Below are positions 42,804 through 51,618 of a stretch of DNA of 64,000 nt, in pieces. Under the pieces are notes generated by a model. The model ran no database searches. It saw only the letters and a list, made by a program, of their open reading frames with translations, and was not told the origin of the DNA. The position numbers were made by a program, and so were the translations under genes. The first letter of the stretch is position 1. The number at the start of each line of letters is the position of its first letter. Source of the DNA: Rhodocyclaceae bacterium (GTDB lineage Bacteria; Pseudomonadota; Gammaproteobacteria; Burkholderiales; Rhodocyclaceae); the NCBI GenBank assembly GCA_030824275.1, contig JAVBXY010000003.1, positions 62,001 through 126,000 of the forward strand, written 5' to 3'.

Positions 42804-44924
42804 GTGGCACATCCCCTGCGCATCCTGATTCTGGAAGACACTCCTACCGACGTGGAGTTGGCGCAGCGTGAACTGCGCAAGGCCGGCATCGAATTCGTCG
42901 CTCAACAGGTCGAGACCCGTGACGATTTTCTCAAGGCGCTGGAGACCTGGCAGCCCGACATTGTTCTTGCTGATTACAAGCTGCCTCATTTCGACGGCCT
43001 GAGTGCACTGGCGCTGTTGCGCGAGCGCTCGCCGGACCTGCCTTTTGTCTTCGTCAGCGGCACCATGGGCGAGGAATTCGCCATCGACACGCTGCTTCGT
43101 GGGGCCTCCGATTACGTACTCAAGGGCCACCTAGCGAAGCTCGGCCCCGCCGTCACGCGCGCCCTGCAAGTGGCCGAAACCCAGCATCGACAGCACCTGG
43201 CGGAGGAAGACCTGTTCAATTCGAGGCAGATGCTGCGTACGGTGCTGGACACCATCCCGCAGCGGGTATTCTGGAAGGATGCGGATTCGATCTACCTCGG
43301 TTGCAACCAGCCCTTCGCTACGGATAACGGCTACGCCACGCCGGAAGAGCTGAGCGGCAAGACCGACATGGACATCGCGACGGAAGACGTGGCGCGGCGG
43401 CGGCGGACCGAGGATCGCCAGGTCATCGACAGCGGCGAAGCGCGCATGAACGTCGAGCTTTCCTTCGCTCGCCCCGACGGCAGCACGGGCTGGCGGGTCG
43501 TCAGCAAAGTGCCTCTGCGCGACAAGGACGGTCGTGTCATCGCCATCCTTGGCACTTACGAGGACATTACCGAACGCAAGGTGAACGAGGAGCGCACCCG
43601 CTTCCTCGTCTATCACGACGGCCTTACAGAGTTGCCCAATCATCTGCTGGCCTATGACCGCCTGCAACAGGCCATGGCTTACGCGGATCGCGAAGGCAGC
43701 AAGGTGGCCTTGGTCTTCCTCGATCTCGACAACTTCAAGACCATCAACGATTCACTCGGCCACTCGGTGGGCGACAAGCTGCTGCGCGAGGTGGCCGCCC
43801 GTCTCGGCCAATGCGTGCGCGACACCGATACGGTGAGCCGGCAGGGTGGCGACGAGTTCCTCATCGTGGTGCCGGCGCTGTCCGATACCGACGCCACGGC
43901 GCCGGTGCTGGACAAGCTGTTGCAAACCATCCACATGCCGATGGAGATTGACGGCCACGAACTCAGCACCACGGTGTCCATCGGCATCGCGATGTTCCCC
44001 GACGACGGCCGGGATTTCGAGTCGCTGATGAAGAAGGCCGACACTGCCATGTATCGCGCCAAGGAGGCGGGACGGAACACCTACTGCTTCTACGACAAGC
44101 AGATGAATGACGATGTGCTGGAAAATCTCCAGATGCGCAGCGGCCTGGGACGCGCCCTGGAACGCGGCGAGTTCGTGTTGCATTACCAGCCGCAGATCGA
44201 TATCGCCAGCGGCGCCCTGGTCGGCGTCGAAGCGCTGATCCGCTGGCAGCATCCCACGCTGGGCATGGTGCCGCCGGGCCGCTTCATCCCGGTGGCGGAG
44301 GAGACCGGCCAGATCGTGCCCATCGGCGAGTGGGTGATGATGGAGGCCTGCCGGCAGGCAGCGGCCTGGCATGCGGCCGGCTACCCGAAGATTTCCATGG
44401 CGGTGAATCTGTCCGCCATCCAGTTCAAGCGCGGCGACGTGGAAAAGGTCGTGATCCGCGCGCTCCACGAGTCCGGTCTTGATCCCTCGTTGCTGGAGCT
44501 GGAACTCACCGAATCCATCCTGATCCGCGATACCGAGAACATCCTCGCCACCGTGCGGCGCATGAAGCTGCTCGGCGTCATGTTGTCCATCGACGATTTC
44601 GGCACCGGTTATTCGAGCCTGTCCTATCTCAAGCGCTTCAGCGTGGACAAGCTCAAGATCGACCAGTCCTTCATCCGCGACCTGGCCACCGACCAGGACG
44701 ACGCGGCCATCGTTCGCGCCGTGGTACAGATGGCCCGCAGCCTCGGCTTACGCACCATCGCCGAGGGCGTCGAGGACGAGAAAATCCTCGACTACCTGCG
44801 CATCTACCATTGCGACGAAGCCCAGGGCTATCACATCGCCCGGCCGCTGCCGGCGGATCAGATGACCGCTTATCTGGTGGCGGAGCAGGATCGGATCGGC
44901 GGCGCACAGGCAGGCCGCCAGTAG
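42804..44924 (+). CDS. Receiver-PAS-GGDEF-EAL c-di-GMP protein
   Basis: 706 residues from GTG 42804. Domains: receiver (ILILEDTPTDVELAQREL; acceptor in DIVLADYKLPHFDG), PAS (TVLDTIPQRVFWKDADSIYLGCN), GGDEF and EAL. The GGDEF signature reads QGGDEFLIV, intact, and the EAL domain has EALIRWQHP with catalytic NLSAIQ, ELTES and DDFGTGYSSLSYLK, so both synthesis and breakdown of c-di-GMP are possible. It probably receives phosphate from the upstream kinase, linking periplasmic ligand sensing to c-di-GMP. No strong ribosome site is visible. Confidence 0.9.
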   Translation: MAHPLRILILEDTPTDVELAQRELRKAGIEFVAQQVETRDDFLKALETWQPDIVLADYKLPHFDGLSALALLRERSPDLPFVFVSGTMGEEFAIDTLLRGASDYVLKGHLAKLGPAVTRALQVAETQHRQHLAEEDLFNSRQMLRTVLDTIPQRVFWKDADSIYLGCNQPFATDNGYATPEELSGKTDMDIATEDVARRRRTEDRQVIDSGEARMNVELSFARPDGSTGWRVVSKVPLRDKDGRVIAILGTYEDITERKVNEERTRFLVYHDGLTELPNHLLAYDRLQQAMAYADREGSKVALVFLDLDNFKTINDSLGHSVGDKLLREVAARLGQCVRDTDTVSRQGGDEFLIVVPALSDTDATAPVLDKLLQTIHMPMEIDGHELSTTVSIGIAMFPDDGRDFESLMKKADTAMYRAKEAGRNTYCFYDKQMNDDVLENLQMRSGLGRALERGEFVLHYQPQIDIASGALVGVEALIRWQHPTLGMVPPGRFIPVAEETGQIVPIGEWVMMEACRQAAAWHAAGYPKISMAVNLSAIQFKRGDVEKVVIRALHESGLDPSLLELELTESILIRDTENILATVRRMKLLGVMLSIDDFGTGYSSLSYLKRFSVDKLKIDQSFIRDLATDQDDAAIVRAVVQMARSLGLRTIAEGVEDEKILDYLRIYHCDEAQGYHIARPLPADQMTAYLVAEQDRIGGAQAGRQ

Positions 44925-44974
44925 TCCGGGCGGGAAAATCGGTTGGGGCTATAGTGGGCGGAAAGGAGCCCGCC

Positions 44975-45772
44975 ATGAAACGCCTGTTCGTCCTATGCAC
45001 GACCTTTCTTCTGTTGTCTGCGTCCGCCTGGTCGCAGACGCTGGAGATCATCCATCTGCGCCACCGCAATGCCGAGCAACTGCTGCCGCAGGTGCAACCC
45101 TTCGTCGGGCCGGCAGGGACGGTGACCGGAATGAGCGACAAGCTCTTCGTGCGCGCCTCGGCGGCCAATCTGGCGGAAATCCGCAGACTCGTCGCCAGCC
45201 TCGATACGCCGCTGCGTCGCTTGATGATTACCGTAAAGCATGACGGCAGCAATGCCGATGCAGGGAACGGCGCAGGGGTCTCCGGGCGCATCGGCGTCGG
45301 CAACGGTGCACCGACGGTGAGTGGCACGGCACGCGTCTACAGTACCGAGCGCATCAGCCGGCGCGACGCCAACCAGCAGGTGCAGACCATCGACGGCGGA
45401 CGCGCGGCGATCATGGTCGGGCAATCGATGGTGCTGCCGCTGCGGCGGATCATTGTCACGCCGATGGGCGCTATCGTTTCCGAAACCCTGGTGCAGCGCG
45501 ATCTGGGCACCGGCTTCGTCGCCGTGCCGCGCCTCAATGGCGATCAGGTAACGCTGGAAATCAGTCCGCAGGACGACACGCCGGGACCAGTGCCGGGTTC
45601 GGTGAATACGCAGCGCCTGGTGACGACGGTCAGCGGTCGTCTCGGCGAGTGGATCGATCTCGGTGGCGCGGCAGGCGAGGAGAGCAGCCGCGAGGCTGGC
45701 ATCACCCACTACGGCACTCGTTCGGCGTCCCGCCAGCGCCGACTTTTTCTGAAGGTGGACGAATTGCCCTGA
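44975..45772 (+). CDS. Exported secretin N-domain-like protein
   Basis: A 265-residue protein with a signal peptide (MKRLFVLCTTFLLLSASAWS). Residues 20-80 (LEIIHLRHRNAEQLLPQVQPFVGPAGTVTG then NLAEIRRLVASLDTPLRR) match the NolW/STN module found at the N terminus of secretins; the rest (GGRAAIMVGQSMVLPLR, VTLEISPQ) resembles the start of a secretin domain but no full channel is present. AAAGGAG precedes the ATG. It is not next to pilus or secretion genes. A copy of the dispersed repeat lies eight codons before the stop. Confidence 0.8.
   Translation: MKRLFVLCTTFLLLSASAWSQTLEIIHLRHRNAEQLLPQVQPFVGPAGTVTGMSDKLFVRASAANLAEIRRLVASLDTPLRRLMITVKHDGSNADAGNGAGVSGRIGVGNGAPTVSGTARVYSTERISRRDANQQVQTIDGGRAAIMVGQSMVLPLRRIIVTPMGAIVSETLVQRDLGTGFVAVPRLNGDQVTLEISPQDDTPGPVPGSVNTQRLVTTVSGRLGEWIDLGGAAGEESSREAGITHYGTRSASRQRRLFLKVDELP
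45724..45748 (+). repeat. Dispersed 25-bp repeat, copy 10
   Basis: Reads GGCGTCCCGCCAG then CGCCGACTTTTT, one change from consensus; encodes ASRQRRLF at the end of the secretin-N-like protein. Confidence 0.8.
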
Positions 45773-45848
45773 TTCCCCTTGGTTCCGTGGGGAATAGCGC
45801 CTCCCGTTCGCAGGTATGCTGCGGGTCCATTTCTGTTGCTTCACTGCC

Positions 45849-46775
45849 ATGTCTGCTTCCGCCGCACCTTCCTTTCGCCGCTGGCTGCCCTTGCTGGCGC
45901 TGGTCGTCCTCACCCTGACCTGGGGCTACACCTGGGTACTGGCCAAGCAGGCGCTGGCCTATGCGCCGCCCTTCGCCTTCGCCGCCGAGCGCTGCGTCGG
46001 CGGGGCGCTGGCGTTGTTGCTGGCGGTGAAGCTCACTGGTCGTTCGCTGACCCTGGTAGCACCCGGTGCCACGCTGGCCATCGGCCTGACGCAGGTCGCC
46101 GGTTTCATGCTGTTCCAGACCTGGGCGCTGGTGGAAGGCGGGCCCGGCAAGACGGCGGTGCTGATCTTCACCATGCCGATCTGGACTCTGCTCATGGCCT
46201 GGCTGGTGCTGGGGGAGCGCATCCGTGGCGGGCAGTGGCTGGCGGCGGGGAGCACACTGATCGGCCTGCTGCTGATCATCGAACCGTGGAACATGCACAC
46301 CAGCCTGTTCAGCAAATTTCTCGGCGTCTCGGCGGCCCTGTGCTGGGCGGTGGGCACCATCCTCATCAAGCGCCTGCGCGGCCAGCATCCGGTGGACCTG
46401 CTGGTGCTGACGGCCTGGCAGATGCTGATCGGTGCCGTACCGCTGGTGCTGCTGGCTTTTGTTATTCCCGAGCGCGCCACCGACTGGTCCTTCGGCTATT
46501 TCGGCATCCTCGCCTTCATCTCGGTGATCAGCACGGGCATGTGCTGGTGGCTGTGGATTTACATCCTCGACCGCGTGCCGGCCTGGGAGGCGAGCCTGTC
46601 GGTGCTGGGCATTCCGGTGGTGGCGATCCTTTCCTCGCGGTTGCTGTTGGGCGAGGATTTTCGCCTGCCGGAAATTGCCGGCATCGTGCTGATCGCCACG
46701 GGTCTTGGCTTGTTGTCGCTGCTCGGCTGGCTGGCTGCGCGCAGGGCCGTGGCCCCGGTTCTCAGCCGACCATGA
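45849..46775 (+). CDS. EamA/DMT-superfamily transporter
   Basis: A 308-residue protein with ten hydrophobic helices forming two EamA repeats (LTLTWGYTWVLAKQAL in the first, GVSAALCWAVGTILIKRL starting the second). These are drug/metabolite exporters; this one looks like the amino-acid or metabolite efflux branch. The start at 45849 is chosen over an ATG 33 bases upstream because it gives a usual N terminus. It overlaps the convergent cyclic-nucleotide-binding gene by 14 bases. Confidence 0.9.
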   Translation: MSASAAPSFRRWLPLLALVVLTLTWGYTWVLAKQALAYAPPFAFAAERCVGGALALLLAVKLTGRSLTLVAPGATLAIGLTQVAGFMLFQTWALVEGGPGKTAVLIFTMPIWTLLMAWLVLGERIRGGQWLAAGSTLIGLLLIIEPWNMHTSLFSKFLGVSAALCWAVGTILIKRLRGQHPVDLLVLTAWQMLIGAVPLVLLAFVIPERATDWSFGYFGILAFISVISTGMCWWLWIYILDRVPAWEASLSVLGIPVVAILSSRLLLGEDFRLPEIAGIVLIATGLGLLSLLGWLAARRAVAPVLSRP

Positions 46776-47217
46776 ATTCCACCAGCATGCCCGAGGTCTT
46801 GCGCAGGCGGCGCGAGAGCAAGCGGGCGAGGGCATGGGTGAAGCGGTAGGCAAGCAGCGGATGTTCGCGGGCCATGTCCTCCAGTCCGCTTGCGTTGAGC
46901 GTCAGGAAGGTGCAATCGGTTTCGGCGACGCAGGTGGCGGAACGTCGCTCATGGTCGAGCAGGGCCATCTCTCCGACCAGTCGCCCGCGACCTTCGTAGG
47001 ACAGCAGCTGGCTGCCGTGCTCGCCACCCTTGAACACAGCCAGCTTGCCATCCGCCAGGATCAGCATGTAGTCGCCAGGGTCGCCTTCGTCGAAGATCAC
47101 CGCGCCCTTGGGCTTGCGCAACAACTCCATATGGCGGCCGACGGCCTTCAATTCGGCGTAGGAGAATGCAGAAAAGAGTTCGAGTCCGTCGAGAAGGTCC
47201 GCGATGTCGGCGATCAT
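46762..47217 (-). CDS. Cyclic nucleotide-binding domain protein
   Basis: A 151-residue stand-alone CNB domain (IFDEGDPGDYMLILADGKLAVF, then GRLVGEMALLDHERRSATCVAETDC with the phosphate-binding cassette). It has no DNA-binding helix-turn-helix, so it is not a Crp-type regulator; the C-terminal helices (HALARLLSRRLRKTSGMLVEFM) may form the dimer. AAGGGC lies before the ATG at 47217. Ligand and target are unknown. Confidence 0.85.
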   Translation of the reverse strand: MIADIADLLDGLELFSAFSYAELKAVGRHMELLRKPKGAVIFDEGDPGDYMLILADGKLAVFKGGEHGSQLLSYEGRGRLVGEMALLDHERRSATCVAETDCTFLTLNASGLEDMAREHPLLAYRFTHALARLLSRRLRKTSGMLVEFMVG

Positions 47218-47337
47218 GGATATGCCCTTGGTAATATTGCATGACAAAGGCCGATTCTAGCTGCTTCCGCTCCTGGCGGTGCATTGCTCGGGGGGAGCTT
47301 GGTGGTGCACCGGGCGCAGGTTATGATGCCGCGCCCC

Positions 47338-49290
47338 ATGTCCGATCTTGACCGCATCTTCTCTCCCGACGGCCCGCTGGCCGCTGCCATCGATGGCTTT
47401 CGCCCGCGACCGCAGCAACTCGACATGGCGCGGCGCATCGCCGCCGCCATCGAGGGCAATCTGGCCCTGGTGGCCGAGGCCGGCACCGGCACCGGCAAGA
47501 CCTTCGCCTACCTTGCGCCGGCGCTGCTGTCCGGCGGCAAGGTGATCATCTCCACGGGCACCAAGACACTTCAGGATCAACTCTTCAACCGCGACCTGCC
47601 AACGGTGCGCGACGCCCTCGGCGTCGGCGCCAGCATCGCCTTGCTGAAGGGCCGCGCCAACTACCTCTGTCCTTATCACCTCGAACGCTCGATGACTGCC
47701 GGTCGTTTGACCAGCCGCGAGGAGGCGGCGCATCTGCGCAAGATCGCCCGCTTCGCCGAGCGCACCAAAACCGGCGACAAGGCCGAGTGTGTCGATGTGC
47801 CCGAGGAATCCGGCGCCTGGCTGGCGGCCACTTCGACGCGGGAGAACTGCCTCGGCCAGGAGTGCCCCCACGTCAAGGGCTGCTTCGTTCTCGCCGCGCG
47901 GCAGGACGCATTGGTAGCCGACGTGGTGGTGGTCAATCACCATCTGTTCTTCGCCGACGTCATGCTCAAGGACGACGGCATGGGCGAGCTGCTGCCTGCC
48001 TGCAACACCATCATTTTCGACGAGGCGCATCAGCTGCCCGAGGTGGCCGGCCTGTTCTTCGGCGAGAGCGTGTCCACCAGCCAGATCATCGATCTCGCCC
48101 GCGATACGCGCAACGAGGCGCTGACCGCCGCCAAGGATTACCCGCCGCTGCAAACCGCCGCCGCCGATCTCGACAAGGCGGCCCGCGATCTGCGTCTGGC
48201 GGTGAAGGGCGAAAATCTGCGTCTGCCGGCAGTGAAGGCGGAGAGTGAGCCGGGCTTCACTGCGGCCGTGCAGGGGCTGGCCGATGCGATTGCCGAACTC
48301 GGTCGCCATCTCGATGCCCAGGCGGATCGGGGCGAGGGCATCGTGAACTGCCAGCGCCGCGCGGCGGAACTGGCGGCGGGGCTCAAGCGCTGGCGCAATG
48401 GCAACGGCGAGGAGGGAGAAGATCTCGTCAAATGGGTCGAGGTGTATTCGCAGGCGATGTCGCTGAACCTGACGCCACTGGACATCGCGCCGATCTTCCA
48501 GCGCCAGATGGAAGGCCATCCCCGCGCCTGGATTTTTGCCTCGGCGACGTTGGCGGTCGGTCGCGATTTTTCTCACTACTGCGGCGAGCTGGGTCTGGGC
48601 GATGCCGACACTGCCATGTGGGGCAGTCCCTTCGACTACGAGGCCAATGCGCTGCTCTATGCGCCGCAGGCCATGCCCGATCCCAACAGCGCCCTCTATC
48701 AGGAGGCGGTGGCCGAGGCGGCCTGGCCGGCGATCCGCGCTGCGGGTGGCCGGGCCTTTGTGTTGTGTACGAGCCTGCGCGCCATGCGCCGCATCCGCGA
48801 GCTCTTGCAGGAGAAATTGCTGGCGGAAGGACTGGACCTGCCGCTGCTGATGCAGGGCGAAGGCTCGAAGACCGAACTGCTCGACCGCTTCCGCTTCCTC
48901 GGCAATGCCATCCTGGTCGCCAGCCAGAGCTTCTGGGAAGGCGTGGACGTGCGTGGCGAGGCGCTTTCGCTGGTGGTGATCGACAAGCTGCCCTTTGCGC
49001 CGCCCGACGATCCTGTGCTGGCGGCGCGCATCGACCGCCTGCGCGAGGCAGGGCGCAATCCCTTCATGGAATACCAGTTGCCGCGCGCGGTGATCAGCAT
49101 GAAGCAAGGCGCCGGCCGCCTGATCCGCGATGAGGATGATCGCGGCGTGCTGATGATCTGCGACCCGCGCCTGATCGACAAACCCTACGGCAAGGCCATC
49201 TGGCGCTCGTTGCCGCCGATGCGGCGTACCCGCGTGGTGACGGATGTCGAGGCCTTCTTCGCCGGGCCGGTACAATCGACCCATGAGTGA
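47338..49290 (+). CDS. ATP-dependent DNA helicase, DinG/YoaA (XPD-like) family
   Basis: A 650-residue superfamily 2 helicase. Walker A is in AEAGTGTGKTFAYLAPAL, the DEAH box is IIFDEAHQLPEV, and four cysteines (YLCPYHLE and CLGQECPHVKGC) are placed to bind the 4Fe-4S cluster of XPD/DinG helicases. C-terminal motifs SFWEGVDVRGEALSLVVIDKLPF and QGAGRLIRDEDDRG are intact. The start at 47338 fits the family. It resolves DNA structures during replication and repair. The next gene overlaps its end by 8 bases. Confidence 0.92.
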   Translation: MSDLDRIFSPDGPLAAAIDGFRPRPQQLDMARRIAAAIEGNLALVAEAGTGTGKTFAYLAPALLSGGKVIISTGTKTLQDQLFNRDLPTVRDALGVGASIALLKGRANYLCPYHLERSMTAGRLTSREEAAHLRKIARFAERTKTGDKAECVDVPEESGAWLAATSTRENCLGQECPHVKGCFVLAARQDALVADVVVVNHHLFFADVMLKDDGMGELLPACNTIIFDEAHQLPEVAGLFFGESVSTSQIIDLARDTRNEALTAAKDYPPLQTAAADLDKAARDLRLAVKGENLRLPAVKAESEPGFTAAVQGLADAIAELGRHLDAQADRGEGIVNCQRRAAELAAGLKRWRNGNGEEGEDLVKWVEVYSQAMSLNLTPLDIAPIFQRQMEGHPRAWIFASATLAVGRDFSHYCGELGLGDADTAMWGSPFDYEANALLYAPQAMPDPNSALYQEAVAEAAWPAIRAAGGRAFVLCTSLRAMRRIRELLQEKLLAEGLDLPLLMQGEGSKTELLDRFRFLGNAILVASQSFWEGVDVRGEALSLVVIDKLPFAPPDDPVLAARIDRLREAGRNPFMEYQLPRAVISMKQGAGRLIRDEDDRGVLMICDPRLIDKPYGKAIWRSLPPMRRTRVVTDVEAFFAGPVQSTHE

Positions 49291-50581
49291 ACACGACTGC
49301 ATCGATCTCGCCGACCGCCTAAACGCCGGTTGCCAGTGTGTTTCGCTGGATTCCGTCCGGCTCGCCGCCGAACTGGAACGGGTCAGCCCTGGCTTTCATG
49401 AAGAGGTGATGGCCGGTCGGCCACATTTGTTTTCGGAATCCGTCACCTTTGTCAGTGGCGAGCACATCCGGCGCATGGCGGCGCTGATTACGGCCATCGA
49501 GCGCGTCATTGCGCTGCCTGCCTATCAGGCCCATGTGCTGGCCTGGGCGCCGGCGAGCGCGCAGCATCCGTCCCCGGTGCGGGGCGTCTTCATGGGTTAT
49601 GACTTTCATGTTGGACTGAGCGGTCCACAGCTCATCGAGATCAACACCAATGCCGGTGGCGGCCTGCTCAATGCCCTGCTGGCGCGGGCGCAGAAAGCCT
49701 GTTGCGATGAAGTGGAAGCCTTGCTGCCGGGCGACCTCGCTGTCGATACGCCAGAGCACCTGTTCCTCGCGATGTTCAAGGAAGAACGCCGTCTCGCCAG
49801 CGCCGACTTTTTGCGCACCGTTGCCATCGTCGATGAAGCGCCGGCAACCCAATACCTGCATCCCGAGTTCGTGCTTTTTCAGCGCCTCTTCGAGCAGGCC
49901 GGCATCAAGGCCGTGATCTGCGATCCGGCGGAGCTGGTTTTCCGCGGCAGCGCCTTGTGGCATGGCGAGACGCGCATCGATCTGGTCTACAACCGGCTCA
50001 CCGATTTCTCTCTCGATACGCCGGCCGCCGCTGCGCTACGCGATGCCTGGCTGGCCGATGCCGCCGTGATCACGCCGCATCCTCGCGCTCATGCCCTGTA
50101 TGCCGACAAGCGTAATCTGGTGACGCTCTGCGAAGATGCATTGCTCGCATCCTGGGGCGTTGATGCCGATACGCGAAACACGTTGGCTGGCGGCATTCCG
50201 CGTACCGAACTGGTGTCGGCGGAGCAGGCCAACGACTTCTGGGCACGACGCAAACAGCTCTTCTTCAAGCCGGCGGCGGGCTATGGCTCCAAGGCTGCCT
50301 ATCGCGGCGACAAGATGACCAAGCGCGTATTCGAGGAAGTGCTGGCTGGCGACTACATCGCCCAGGCCCTGGTGCCGCCCTCGTCGCGGCGCCTGGCGGT
50401 GGGCGGCGAGGCAGTAGACCTCAAGCTCGACCTGCGCAACTATGCCTATGCCGGCCATGTGCAACTGATCGCCGCGCGCCTGTGGCAGGGGCAGACCACC
50501 AATTTTCGCACCCCCGGCGGCGGCTTCGCGCCGGTGTTGGCGGTGCCGTGCAAAGAGCCGGTGAAGGACTACTCGAAGTAG
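49283..50581 (+). CDS. ATP-grasp-like protein of unknown function
   Basis: A 432-residue soluble protein. GPQLIEINTNAGGGLLNALL and DLVYNRLTDFSLD precede a C-terminal segment with FFKPAAGYGSKAAYRGDKMTKRVFEEV, LAGDYIAQALVPPS and EAVDLKLDLRNYAY, the Lys, Gly-loop and acidic pattern of ATP-grasp ligases such as glutathionylspermidine-synthase-like proteins. The usual role is joining a carboxylate to an amine. It overlaps the helicase gene by 8 bases and the convergent binding-protein gene by 13. A copy of the dispersed repeat encodes RRLASADFL. Substrate unknown. Confidence 0.75.
   Translation: MSEHDCIDLADRLNAGCQCVSLDSVRLAAELERVSPGFHEEVMAGRPHLFSESVTFVSGEHIRRMAALITAIERVIALPAYQAHVLAWAPASAQHPSPVRGVFMGYDFHVGLSGPQLIEINTNAGGGLLNALLARAQKACCDEVEALLPGDLAVDTPEHLFLAMFKEERRLASADFLRTVAIVDEAPATQYLHPEFVLFQRLFEQAGIKAVICDPAELVFRGSALWHGETRIDLVYNRLTDFSLDTPAAAALRDAWLADAAVITPHPRAHALYADKRNLVTLCEDALLASWGVDADTRNTLAGGIPRTELVSAEQANDFWARRKQLFFKPAAGYGSKAAYRGDKMTKRVFEEVLAGDYIAQALVPPSSRRLAVGGEAVDLKLDLRNYAYAGHVQLIAARLWQGQTTNFRTPGGGFAPVLAVPCKEPVKDYSK
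49788..49812 (+). repeat. Dispersed 25-bp repeat, copy 11
   Basis: Reads GCCGTCTCGCCAG then CGCCGACTTTTT, one change from consensus; here the frame gives RRLASADFL, different from the other coding copies. Confidence 0.8.
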
Positions 50582-51618
50582 TTGTTGGTGGCGCGGGCGA
50601 AGGCTTCGTAGAGCGGCGGCAGTTTCAGGCCACGCTTTTGCATCTGTGCCGGACGCATATAGACCACGAACTGGCCGGTGGCGAGCACGGGGATGGATTT
50701 TGGTGCGACCTGATCCTCGATGATCCGCACAGCCATTTTTGCCGCAACTTCGCCCTGCTCGTAGCCGGATGTGCCGATGGCTATCGTGCCGCCATCCTCG
50801 ACATAGAAGCCGTTGGTGCCGATCAGGGGAATGGGCGAGTGCTCCTCGGTCCATTTGACGACCTCCGCCGGTGATACGAGTTCGCGGCTGTCGGCCGTAC
50901 GCGTGAGACGACGATAGTTGGTGGTGATGACGATGTCGGCCTCTCCCTTCAGTCCGCCGATCATCTTTTGCCATTCGTCGTAGCTGCCCACCAGGTGCGC
51001 ACCGACATAGCGGACGGAGGACCATTTGTATTCGTCGATGTGTTCGACATCCTGCTTGACCGATTCGGAACGGTCGCCGACGACAACTACCCGGGGCGCC
51101 TTGCCATCGGTGGCCTTGATGCCGGTATCGGCGATGGCCCGCTCCAGGGCAGCAAGCTGCTTGCGCTCGAAGATGCCGGTGACGTTGCCGGCCTTGTCGT
51201 AGCCATAGGGTTCCATGTCGCCATTGAGGCCGGCAAACACGATGCGGGTTTTGGGGTGGTCTACATAGAAACGGGCGGCATATTTCTGGGCATCGTCATC
51301 CACCGCGATCAGCACGTCGGGCTGGAATTCATCGATGGCGCGACGGGCCTGGGTGCCGGCGGTTTCCTTGTATTCCTTCCAGGGGTGGCGCTTGAGGTCC
51401 ATGTAGTGCCAGCGCGCCGAATAGAAGGAGTGTGTATCGAGCACGCGACGAACGCCGGTGTTGACGTCGCGGGTCCACACATATTCCGTATCGTAGGACT
51501 GGAGGACCATCACTCGCGGGCGCGTGAGATTGGTCCACAGGAACACGCCGAGGGTGCATAGGATGAACAGGCCGATGAGGGCGCGTTCGATGGTGTTGCG
51601 CGTGATTGCTTTGCTCAT
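50569..51618 (-). CDS. Membrane-anchored ABC-type substrate-binding protein
   Basis: A 349-residue protein with one N-terminal membrane helix (ALIGLFILCTLGVFLWTNL) and no cleavage site, then a type I periplasmic-binding fold (RVMVLQSYDTEYVWTRDVNTGVRRVL, DVLIAVDDDAQKYAARFYVD, RVVVVGDRSESVKQDVEHI, LIGTNGFYVEDGGTIAIGTSGYEQG), as in the TrpX/ABC_sub_bind group. It is the last gene of the five-gene minus-strand operon and overlaps the upstream permease stop by ATGA. Ligand unknown. Confidence 0.85.
   Translation of the reverse strand: MSKAITRNTIERALIGLFILCTLGVFLWTNLTRPRVMVLQSYDTEYVWTRDVNTGVRRVLDTHSFYSARWHYMDLKRHPWKEYKETAGTQARRAIDEFQPDVLIAVDDDAQKYAARFYVDHPKTRIVFAGLNGDMEPYGYDKAGNVTGIFERKQLAALERAIADTGIKATDGKAPRVVVVGDRSESVKQDVEHIDEYKWSSVRYVGAHLVGSYDEWQKMIGGLKGEADIVITTNYRRLTRTADSRELVSPAEVVKWTEEHSPIPLIGTNGFYVEDGGTIAIGTSGYEQGEVAAKMAVRIIEDQVAPKSIPVLATGQFVVYMRPAQMQKRGLKLPPLYEAFARATNNYFE

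Noticed and set aside
47257..49302. Long antisense open frame (681 codons) opposite the DinG-like helicase gene
   Set aside because: High-GC codon use leaves the opposite strand open; the sense strand has complete helicase motifs and the antisense product is His/Gln/Arg-rich with no family signal. Similar antisense frames at 917-2506, 35693-37294 and 40909-42660 were rejected for the same reason.
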